From: an uncultured Ruminococcus sp.
GTDB lineage: Bacteria; Bacillota; Clostridia; Oscillospirales; Ruminococcaceae
Reading direction: 5' to 3'
Length of the DNA stretch: 5,973 nucleotides
Assembly: GCA_946544695.1 (NCBI GenBank)
Contig: CAMNMO010000186.1
Span: 1 to 5,973 of the forward strand
The stretch's first letter is position 1, and each line of letters opens with the position of its first letter. The notes under the pieces were generated by a model, which did no database searches, had not been told where the DNA came from, and saw nothing but the letters and a program-made list of their open reading frames with translations. Shown piece after piece: positions 1 to 5,540 of the stretch. The position numbers were made by a program, and so were the translations under genes.

Positions 1-32
1 CATGGGGGAATACACAAAAATACAGCTGTGTT

Positions 33-60
33 TTGTCAAAATTGATTTCCGTGCTATTAT
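33..60 (+). promoter_or_regulatory. Possible distal promoter, extended -10 type
   Basis: TTGTCA at 33-38 is followed after 16 bp by TATTAT at 55-60, preceded by TGC at 52-54. The nine bases TGCTATTAT are identical to those in the stronger promoter at 205-213. If used, it would give a transcript starting near 67 and reading through to the FAH gene with a leader of about 185 nt. The -35 match and spacing are weaker than in the downstream promoter, so this may be chance in AT-rich DNA. Confidence 0.3.
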
Positions 61-67
61 TTGTATC

Positions 68-77
68 ATTGTACAAT
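68..77. repeat. 10-bp perfect palindrome ATTGTACAAT
   Basis: ATTGTACAAT reads the same on both strands. It lies just downstream of the possible distal -10 at 55-60, about where transcription would begin, which is where a repressor could bind. Symmetry does not extend beyond ten bases, and short AT-rich palindromes occur by chance, so an operator role is only an inference. Confidence 0.25.
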
Positions 78-184
78 TGTTCAGCCCGCCAAAAATGCGG
101 TCATGATCTTCCGTTCAGATAATTATCGTGATAAAGGCGCTTGTTTTAGCTTCGTGGCAAGAAAATATAAGTATGTTTTTTACA

Positions 185-213
185 TTGACATATCAGTGCA
201 AATATGCTATTAT
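185..213 (+). promoter_or_regulatory. Sigma-A promoter of the FAH-family gene
   Basis: TTGACA at 185-190 is a perfect -35 box. After an ideal 17-bp spacer comes TATTAT at 208-213, preceded by an extended -10 TGC at 205-207. Transcription should start near 220, giving a short leader of about 34 nt before the ATG at 254. The ribosome binding site is AGAGGG at 241-246. The near-consensus sequence predicts strong basal expression unless repressed. Confidence 0.82.
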
Positions 214-238
214 ATGTAAAATCACTGACTGATATCAG
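190..238. promoter_or_regulatory. Candidate operator repeats at the FAH promoter
   Basis: ATATCAG occurs at 190-196, starting on the last base of the -35 box, and again at 232-238, exactly 42 bp later (about four helical turns). The second copy lies in a perfect 10-bp palindrome, CTGATATCAG (229-238), between the predicted start of transcription and the ribosome binding site. TATCAGTG at 191-198 is also roughly inverted as CACTGA..TA starting at 223. The positions would suit a repressor bridging the promoter. No regulator is identified, and the assignment is inferred from symmetry alone. Confidence 0.35.
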
Positions 239-253
239 AAAGAGGGTCATAAA

Positions 254-1111
254 ATGAAACTGTATGTTATAAATGAGGACGGCAAAGAATATGTCTGCCG
301 ACAGGACGAAAACGGCTGCCTGCGCAGGTTTTGCGATATGGGATATGATATATCCGACATGAACAGCCTGATAGCAGCATTTTCTTTGGAACAGCTGAAC
401 GGACTGAGTATGCCGATCGGCGGCAAGGCTTATGCGCCCGATGAAGTAAAGCTGTGTGCACCGATACAGCCTGTCCGTGACATCATCTGTCTTGGCGTGA
501 ATTACAAGGAACACATCGAGGAGACCAAAGATGTTGAGGATCTCCAAAACAAGGAAGCAACGGTGTATTTTTCAAAGCGTGTCAGCCATGCGGGGGGCAG
601 CGGCGATGTGATACCAAGCTATGATTTCGTTGACAGCCTTGACTATGAAGCCGAACTTGGTGTTATTCTGGGAAAGACCGTGAAAAATTGCAGCAGGGAA
701 GAAGCTGAGGCTGCAATCTTCGGGTACACTGTGATAAACGATGTAAGCGGCAGGGATCTGCAATTCAGGCACAAGCAGTGGTTCCGTGGAAAGAGTCTTG
801 ACGGCTACACGCAGCTTGGTCCCTGCATAGTTACAGCCGATGAGATAGGTGATGTTCAGGCGCTTGGCATAACATGCAGGGTCAACGGCGAACTTCGCCA
901 GAACAGCAACACAAGCCTTATGATACAGCCTGTCGTTGATGCGATAACCGAACTTTCACAGGGCATGACCCTTGAAGCGGGTACAGTCATCGCAACGGGC
1001 ACACCCGGCGGTGTGGCACTTGGCATGAAGCCGCCTGTGTATCTTAAAAGCGGCGATGTGGTCGAATGTGAGATAGAGAAGATAGGCAGGCTGATAAACA
1101 CGGTGGGATAA
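254..1111 (+). CDS. Fumarylacetoacetate hydrolase (FAH) family protein
   Basis: A 285-residue cytosolic enzyme of the FAH superfamily, metal-dependent enzymes that hydrolyse, decarboxylate or isomerise 2-oxo/enol acids. Residues 1 to about 65 form a small N-terminal region; the catalytic FAH fold begins around residue 70. ICLGVNYKEHIEE (78-90) carries the probable catalytic H87 and E90. DYEAELGVILGK (130-141) supplies acidic metal ligands E132 and E134, with D163 in VINDVSGRDLQ as the third. K180 and the TGTPGG loop (248-253) are also typical. The length fits the single-domain bacterial YcgM/FAHD1-like branch. The ATG at 254 sits 7 nt after AGAGGG. The gene has its own promoter and terminator and looks monocistronic. 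The substrate cannot be read from the sequence: acylpyruvase, oxaloacetate decarboxylase, ureidoglycolate lyase-like and aromatic-degradation isomerase roles all occur in this family. No aromatic-catabolism genes are nearby. Confidence 0.93.
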   Translation: MKLYVINEDGKEYVCRQDENGCLRRFCDMGYDISDMNSLIAAFSLEQLNGLSMPIGGKAYAPDEVKLCAPIQPVRDIICLGVNYKEHIEETKDVEDLQNKEATVYFSKRVSHAGGSGDVIPSYDFVDSLDYEAELGVILGKTVKNCSREEAEAAIFGYTVINDVSGRDLQFRHKQWFRGKSLDGYTQLGPCIVTADEIGDVQALGITCRVNGELRQNSNTSLMIQPVVDAITELSQGMTLEAGTVIATGTPGGVALGMKPPVYLKSGDVVECEIEKIGRLINTVG

Positions 1112-1132
1112 CAAAAGTACAGCAAAGCTATA

Positions 1133-1163
1133 AAAAGAAGTCGGGCGATCGGCTTCTTTTTTT
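1133..1163 (+). terminator. Rho-independent terminator after the FAH gene
   Basis: AAAAGAAGTCG (1133-1143) pairs with CGGCTTCTTTT (1150-1160), with one G-U pair and a six-base loop, followed by a T tract running through 1163. It begins 21 bases after the stop codon and separates the FAH gene from the operon promoter at 1208. Confidence 0.85.
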
Positions 1164-1207
1164 GTGTCGTGACTTGTTTGCAGATGTAAAAGTTTTTTTA
1201 ACAGCAC

Positions 1208-1236
1208 TTGACACAGTGGGGAAAATGTGCTAATAT
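1208..1236 (+). promoter_or_regulatory. Sigma-A promoter of the tetR-ABC-ABC operon
   Basis: TTGACA (1208-1213), a 17-bp spacer and TAATAT (1231-1236) with extended -10 TGC (1228-1230) make a near-perfect vegetative promoter. Transcription would start near 1243, leaving a leader of about 60 nt before the TetR start codon. AGCAC (1203-1207) and GTGCT (1227-1231) form an inverted repeat bracketing the -35 and -10 region, one possible binding site for the TetR product. Confidence 0.82.
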
Positions 1237-1242
1237 ATCTTT

Positions 1243-1268
1243 GCGACCATTCTTGATATTTTAGTCGC
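1243..1268. promoter_or_regulatory. Candidate TetR operator in the operon leader
   Basis: GCGAC at 1243-1247 and GTCGC at 1264-1268 are exact inverted repeats bounding a 26-bp imperfect palindrome that begins at the predicted transcription start. TAGTC within the right arm (1262-1266) recurs at 1283-1287, 21 bp or two helical turns later. TetR proteins commonly autoregulate by binding such palindromes at their own promoter. The arms are only five bases long, so this is a candidate, not a demonstrated operator. Confidence 0.35.
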
Positions 1269-1303
1269 TTTATTTTGAAATGTAGTCACAAAGGAGAAGA
1301 AGA

Positions 1304-1903
1304 ATGTCACCAAAACTATTTTCAATAGCCGAAAAAGAACAGCTGAAAGAGAAAATGTTCCTGTCAGGGCTTGAACTGCTGAAAGAGTACGGCATGACAC
1401 ACATGTCCGTCGAGAAGATAGCAGCTTCGGCAGGCATCGGCAAAAGCACCTTTTACAACTTTTTTATGTCGAAGGAGGATTTTGTCATTCAGCTTATCGA
1501 ATTCAACCGCAGCCGTTTCTGGCAGGCAGTTTCAGATATGCTGGGCGACCGTGAGAAGCTGACAGTGGCAGAAAGCAAGTATGTTCTGACCTCGATAATC
1601 AACAACCGTGACAGCATTTACCAGTATCTCACCCCCGAGGACGAAAAAAAGCTGGCTGAAGCCAGTCCCGACAAGGGCGCAGCTGACATCGATGAGGAGA
1701 CCGAAACGCTGAGACGGCTGTTCATCATGTTTGACGGCGTGCGTGATGATGTGGATCACGGGGTGGTATCAAATCTGCTGAAGGTGCTGGCGCTTGCTGC
1801 CGAAAATCGTTCCATGCTGCACGAAAGCGCTTATGAACGAACTCAGGAAAAGCTTTTCGAGATGCTGTTCGGTTGTATATTTCAGGAGGGTAAAGATGGA
1901 TAA
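1304..1903 (+). CDS. TetR/AcrR-family transcriptional regulator
   Basis: A 199-residue cytoplasmic DNA-binding protein, the usual TetR length. The N-terminal three-helix DNA-binding domain spans about residues 10-57. Its helix-turn-helix, SVEKIAASAGIGKSTFYNFF (35-54), is strongly diagnostic, followed by the typical SKEDF (56-60). The remainder is helical and should hold the ligand pocket and dimer interface; it is variable in this family and does not reveal the ligand. The region near residues 110-135 is rich in charged residues and may be a flexible loop. The ATG at 1304 lies 7 nt after AAAGGAG (1290-1296). It is first in an operon with two ABC exporter subunits and overlaps the next gene by 8 bp, so it most likely represses this operon and releases it when the transported compound or a relative binds. 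Repression versus activation is inferred, not seen. Confidence 0.93.
   Translation: MSPKLFSIAEKEQLKEKMFLSGLELLKEYGMTHMSVEKIAASAGIGKSTFYNFFMSKEDFVIQLIEFNRSRFWQAVSDMLGDREKLTVAESKYVLTSIINNRDSIYQYLTPEDEKKLAEASPDKGAADIDEETETLRRLFIMFDGVRDDVDHGVVSNLLKVLALAAENRSMLHESAYERTQEKLFEMLFGCIFQEGKDG
1884..1889 (+). promoter_or_regulatory. Ribosome binding site fixing the first ABC subunit start
   Basis: AGGAGG, a perfect Shine-Dalgarno sequence inside the last codons of the TetR gene, lies 6 nt before the ATG at 1896. It supports that start over an in-frame ATG at 1794, deep within the TetR gene, whose extra 34 residues look unlike the family. The ATG overlaps the TetR stop as ATGGATAA. Confidence 0.85.
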
Positions 1904-3698
1904 AAAAGCAAAGAAAAAAGAGGGCATTAGCCGTCTGATGGAGTTAGCCGAGACTAAGAAGGCGGGGCTTACCGCCGCATGTATGCTGTCGGTGCTGTCA
2001 AGCGTATTCAGGATAATACCGTACTTCACCATTTACAGCATACTCAGGAAAATGATAAGCTGCTATTCGGCAGGCAGCAGGTTCACATTCGGCAGTGTAC
2101 GGACGCTTGTCATCGTTACGGCTGCAAGTGCGGTGCTTTACGGCATATCTGCCTACGCTTCGGCAATGCTGTCGCACGGGGCTGCTTACGATATACTGTA
2201 TGAACTGCGAATGAAGCTGATGGAGAAAATGGGGCGTATATCCTCGGGCTACTACACTTCAAACACGCAGGGCAGCATCAAAAAGCTGCTTATCGAGGAC
2301 GTTGAACAGATAGAGGGATTTATAGCACACTCAATGTCAGAGGTGGCAGCTGCCATCGCAACACCGCTTATGACCATCATCGTGCTTTTCATTGTTGACT
2401 GGCGGCTGACGCTTGTTTCGCTGCTGCCCATTATCTGTTCCTTCATAATACTTGCAATGGCGCTGAAAAAGCCCGACGGCGCAAAGCATCAGAAGAACAT
2501 GGCTGACTGCAAGGCTAAGATGGAAGGCACTATCATCGAGTACATTCACGGCATGAGTGTTATCAAGATATTCGGCGGCACAAAGAACGCTTTCAAACGC
2601 TATGAGACTGACATGAACGCTTTCACGAAGTCGGTGCATGACACGGCTTACTACAATGCAAACGGCATGGGTCTGTATTATGCATTTTTCGGGGCACAGG
2701 TGCTGTTTTTGCTGCCTGCGGCTGTGATAATGCTTAACAGTGCATCAAGCTATTCGGAAGTTCTGCCTAAGGTGCTGTTTTTCCTGGTGGTTTGCTCAGG
2801 CATGAAAGAACCTCTTGAGAACATGATGAACGTTTCGATAGACAGCACTAAGATAAACGTAGGCATGAAGCGCATTGATGAACTGCTTGAAGAACCTGAG
2901 ATAGCACTTGTGGGTGCCGGCAGGTCTCTCACACGATTTGATATTGAGTTTGATGAAGTGTCGTTCGCTTATCCCGGCAGCGGCATTAATGCCTGCGACG
3001 GAGTTAGCTTCAACTTACCACAGGGCAGCTGCAACGCACTTGTCGGTCCGTCAGGCGGAGGAAAGTCCACCATAGCACAGCTGCTGCTGCATTTTTATGA
3101 AGTTGGCAGCGGTTCGATAAAGATAGGCGGTGTGGATATAAAAGAAGTCACCCATGCCGAACTTGTGAAAAACATAGCTTACGTTTTTCAGGACGCATTC
3201 ATCTTCAATGACACCATCGAGAACAACATACGCATGGGCAATGAACGTGCTTCCATAGAAGATGTCAAAGCGGCGGCAAGGGCTGCAAACATAGCTGATA
3301 CCATCGAGGCACTGCCTGACGGTTACAGCACTGTCGTTTCGGACAGCACAGGGCTGTCGGGCGGCGAAAAGCAGCGCATAGCCATCGCAAGGGCTATACT
3401 GAAAAATGCCCCCATCGTGGTGCTTGATGAAGCTACTGCCTATGCAGATGCCGAAAACGAAGCAAAGATACAGGACGCATTCTCCAAGCTGTCAAAGGGC
3501 AAAACTGTCATCATGATAGCCCACAGATTAAAGACCATACAGAATGCAGACAACATACTGGTCATGGATAAGGGCAGGCTTGAAGCGGCAGGCAGACATG
3601 ATGCGCTTATGGAAAGCTGTGTGCTTTACCGTGACATGGTCATGGCGAATGACCGCCGTGACAGCTGGACTATGCGAAAGGAGATACAGCATGACTAA
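1896..3698 (+). CDS. ABC exporter half-transporter, subunit 1 (YbtP/IrtA-like)
   Basis: A 600-residue inner-membrane protein with an N-terminal exporter-type membrane domain fused to an ATPase domain. Six likely membrane helices lie near residues 23-47, 68-92, 147-167, 170-190, 258-280 and 286-305. ATPase motifs are the A-loop Y359, Walker A GPSGGGKST (384-392, K390), Q-loop Q432, signature LSGGEKQR (487-494), Walker B VVLDE (508-512, catalytic E512) and H-loop H543. The D-loop reads AYAD (515-518) instead of the usual SALD, and the segment before the signature reads SDSTG in place of the common GEGG. DEATAYAD-type D-loops recall the YbtP/IrtA siderophore-transporter branch, but the protein lacks IrtA's extra siderophore-reductase domain. 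It overlaps the next subunit by 8 bp and should pair with it as a heterodimer. The substrate is unknown: iron-siderophore, drug or peptide are all possible. Confidence 0.92.
   Translation: MDKKAKKKEGISRLMELAETKKAGLTAACMLSVLSSVFRIIPYFTIYSILRKMISCYSAGSRFTFGSVRTLVIVTAASAVLYGISAYASAMLSHGAAYDILYELRMKLMEKMGRISSGYYTSNTQGSIKKLLIEDVEQIEGFIAHSMSEVAAAIATPLMTIIVLFIVDWRLTLVSLLPIICSFIILAMALKKPDGAKHQKNMADCKAKMEGTIIEYIHGMSVIKIFGGTKNAFKRYETDMNAFTKSVHDTAYYNANGMGLYYAFFGAQVLFLLPAAVIMLNSASSYSEVLPKVLFFLVVCSGMKEPLENMMNVSIDSTKINVGMKRIDELLEEPEIALVGAGRSLTRFDIEFDEVSFAYPGSGINACDGVSFNLPQGSCNALVGPSGGGKSTIAQLLLHFYEVGSGSIKIGGVDIKEVTHAELVKNIAYVFQDAFIFNDTIENNIRMGNERASIEDVKAAARAANIADTIEALPDGYSTVVSDSTGLSGGEKQRIAIARAILKNAPIVVLDEATAYADAENEAKIQDAFSKLSKGKTVIMIAHRLKTIQNADNILVMDKGRLEAAGRHDALMESCVLYRDMVMANDRRDSWTMRKEIQHD
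3679..3683 (+). promoter_or_regulatory. Ribosome binding site fixing the second ABC subunit start
   Basis: AGGAG within AAAGGAGA (3677-3684) lies 7 nt before the ATG at 3691, inside the end of the first ABC gene. It favours this start over an in-frame ATG at 3544, whose additional 49 residues merely read the first ABC gene out of frame. The start overlaps the upstream stop as ATGACTAA. Confidence 0.83.
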
Positions 3699-5454
3699 AC
3701 GTGAAAAATTCGCAAAATGGCGTGATATCGTTACCTACGGTGACAGCGCAAAATATACGGGATTCATAGCATGGCTGTTTCTGGACAGCTTTGCAGCATC
3801 GATACCTTCAAGCGTGATGATGATAGCAGTGTATTTCTTCCTGGCACCCGTGCTTGATAGCGCAAAGGCTTATGAACAAAAGCCGTTCTGGATACTGGTG
3901 GGGATACTGGCAGTGCAGACAGTGCTTTATGCGCTGATACGCAGAAAAAGCTACCTCGATATCTGCGTGGGACATGTCACGGCGCAGCAGCAGGATAAAC
4001 TCAGGCTGGGTGACAAGCTGAGAACATTGTCGATGGGATATTTTGCCACACACGATGCAGGTGAACTTTCAACACTGATGATGCAGAACTATGAAGAGAT
4101 AGAAAACCTTTCAAACAGCGTGGTATCAAACGGCACAGTCATTCTTATAAGGCTTTTTATAGCCCTTGTGATGCTGAGTATTTTCAATGTTAAGATGAGT
4201 CTTGCAATGTTCATCGTGATACCGCTTGCCGTACCCTTTGCGGTGATAAGCTACAAGCGTGTGGCACACACAAGCGCTGAACTTATCGCCATATCACAAA
4301 AGACGGCAGCGAATGTAATAGAATATGCAGGCGGCATAACCACACTTCAGGCTTATGACAGGGCAGGCAGCGCCTTTGAGGGGCTGAAAAACAGCTTTGC
4401 AAAGCTGCGTGACGATTCAAAGCGGCAGGAAAAAGCAGGCGGTGCAGTTTCGATGTATGGCAGGGCGATACTTTTCTCGGGCATCAGCATAGTCATGGGC
4501 GTGGGCGCACACCTGCTTGCGGCTGGGGAGATAACTCCGTTTTTCTACATCATGTGTCTGCTGGCAGCATTGCAGGTATATGAACCCATAATGCAGCTTT
4601 TCGTGTTCGTGATAAGTCTGGCAAGGATAAATCAGTGTGTTCAGAAGCTTTCCAAGCTGAAGGAAGAAAAGGAACTCGCAGTTTCACAGCCGCCGAAATA
4701 TACCGAAAACAGCGACATATCATTCAATAACGTGCACTTCGCCTATGACGGCAAGGACGAGGTGCTGAAGGGCATAAGCTTTGAGATCCCCGAAAGACGT
4801 TTTGTTGCACTGGTCGGACCTTCGGGTTCGGGCAAGACCACTATCGCAAGGCTGCTCGCACGTTTCTGGGATATAGGTCAGGGGCAGATATCAATAGGCG
4901 GTGTGCCGATAACTTCCATGACTCAGGAACATCTGCTTTCAAAGATAAGCATGGTATTCCAGGACGTTTATCTGTTCCATGACACCATCGGCGCAAATAT
5001 CCGCATTGGCAGACCCGATGCCACACAGGAAGATGTGGTCAGGGCGGCAAAGGCAGCTGCCTGCCACGATCTCATAATGTCACTGCCCGACGGCTACGAC
5101 ACTGTTGTGGGTGAGGGCGGGTCAACATTGTCAGGCGGCGAGAAGCAGCGCATCTCCATTGCAAGGGCGATACTTTCAGATGCCCCCATAGTTTTTCTCG
5201 ATGAAGCCACAGCAAGCCTTGACCCCGAGAACGAGGTGCTGATACAGCGTGCGATAGATGAACTTGTGAAGAACAAGACCGTGCTTGTAATAGCACACCG
5301 CCTGCAGTCGGTGATGAATGCAGATGATATCATTGTGCTTGATAACGGCAGGATATCAGAACAAGGCACACATGAACAGCTTATCAGCAAAGGCGGCAGA
5401 TACGCCGCACTCTGGAAGGAGCAGCAGGCAGCAGGCAGCTGGAGACTTGCATAG
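3691..5454 (+). CDS. ABC exporter half-transporter, subunit 2 (YbtQ/IrtB-like)
   Basis: A 587-residue inner-membrane protein with the same membrane-domain plus ATPase layout as its partner. Hydrophobic helices lie near residues 24-52, 66-84, 147-166, 168-187, 257-278 and 281-303. ATPase motifs are complete: A-loop Y352, Walker A GPSGSGKTT (376-384, K382), Q-loop Q424, signature LSGGEKQR (480-487), Walker B VFLDE (501-505, E505), near-canonical D-loop ASLD (508-511) and H-loop H536. LARFWD (389-394) after Walker A and VYLFHDTI (426-433) after the Q-loop resemble the YbtQ/IrtB group. Both subunits keep the catalytic glutamate, so neither ATP site of the heterodimer is degenerate by that criterion. 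The gene is last in the operon, followed by a strong terminator. Heterodimerisation is inferred from co-transcription and the unequal sequences; direction and substrate of transport are not shown. Confidence 0.93.
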   Translation: MTKREKFAKWRDIVTYGDSAKYTGFIAWLFLDSFAASIPSSVMMIAVYFFLAPVLDSAKAYEQKPFWILVGILAVQTVLYALIRRKSYLDICVGHVTAQQQDKLRLGDKLRTLSMGYFATHDAGELSTLMMQNYEEIENLSNSVVSNGTVILIRLFIALVMLSIFNVKMSLAMFIVIPLAVPFAVISYKRVAHTSAELIAISQKTAANVIEYAGGITTLQAYDRAGSAFEGLKNSFAKLRDDSKRQEKAGGAVSMYGRAILFSGISIVMGVGAHLLAAGEITPFFYIMCLLAALQVYEPIMQLFVFVISLARINQCVQKLSKLKEEKELAVSQPPKYTENSDISFNNVHFAYDGKDEVLKGISFEIPERRFVALVGPSGSGKTTIARLLARFWDIGQGQISIGGVPITSMTQEHLLSKISMVFQDVYLFHDTIGANIRIGRPDATQEDVVRAAKAAACHDLIMSLPDGYDTVVGEGGSTLSGGEKQRISIARAILSDAPIVFLDEATASLDPENEVLIQRAIDELVKNKTVLVIAHRLQSVMNADDIIVLDNGRISEQGTHEQLISKGGRYAALWKEQQAAGSWRLA

Positions 5455-5456
5455 AT

Positions 5457-5499
5457 CAATAACTCCCCGAAAAATGCTTTCGGGGAGTTGTTGTTTTAT
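5457..5499 (+). terminator. Rho-independent terminator of the ABC operon
   Basis: A hairpin with a core 12-bp stem, AACTCCCCGAAA (5461-5472) with TTTCGGGGAGTT (5478-5489), and a five-base loop. The stem can extend four more pairs outward, including one G-U, to C5457 and G5493, and is followed by TTTTAT. It begins 3 nt after the stop codon of the second ABC gene. The minus-strand side lacks a good T tract, so it mainly serves the plus strand. Confidence 0.88.
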
Positions 5500-5516
5500 A
5501 TAACAACACAGGCATG

Positions 5517-5540
5517 CAAACAAATGACAGCGAACTGTCA
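5517..5540 (-). terminator. Small UUCG-loop terminator of the minus-strand gene
   Basis: Read on the minus strand, TGACAG-TTCG-CTGTCA (5540 to 5525) forms a 6-bp stem capped by a stable UUCG tetraloop, followed by TTTGTTTG (5524 to 5517). The first three stem bases are the gene's TGA stop codon. The stem is short and the T tract interrupted, so efficiency may be modest, but the position and loop type suit a terminator. Confidence 0.5.

Noticed and set aside
14..36. Imperfect inverted repeat ACAAAA / TTTTGT around CAGCTG near the left edge
   Set aside because: The two arms and the central palindrome are out of register by one base, and there is no T tract after it, so it is not a convincing terminator or operator.
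103..219. A 38-codon plus-strand frame starting ATGATCTTC in the FAH leader
   Set aside because: It has no ribosome binding site, runs through the strong promoter boxes at 185-213 and has no recognisable protein features.
146..547. A 133-codon minus-strand frame overlapping the FAH gene start and promoter
   Set aside because: It lies opposite a well-supported gene and its promoter, and the translation shows no family motif.
1794..1895. N-terminal extension of the first ABC subunit from the in-frame ATG at 1794
   Set aside because: The extra residues are cysteine-rich and arginine-rich read-through of TetR coding DNA in another frame; the ATG at 1896 has a perfect Shine-Dalgarno sequence.
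3544..3690. N-terminal extension of the second ABC subunit from the in-frame ATG at 3544
   Set aside because: It would overlap the first ABC gene by about 155 bases in a different frame with no family-like sequence, whereas the ATG at 3691 has AGGAG at the right distance.
5094..5459. A 121-codon minus-strand open frame opposite the second ABC gene
   Set aside because: It is antisense to highly conserved ATPase motifs, is serine- and cysteine-rich low-complexity sequence, and has no promoter or ribosome binding site that I can see; it reflects codon bias of the real gene.
5489..5508. Inverted repeat TGTTGTT / AACAACA after the ABC operon terminator
   Set aside because: Its left arm is part of the terminator stem and tail, it is AT-rich, and the terminator hairpin is far more stable; no separate role is needed.
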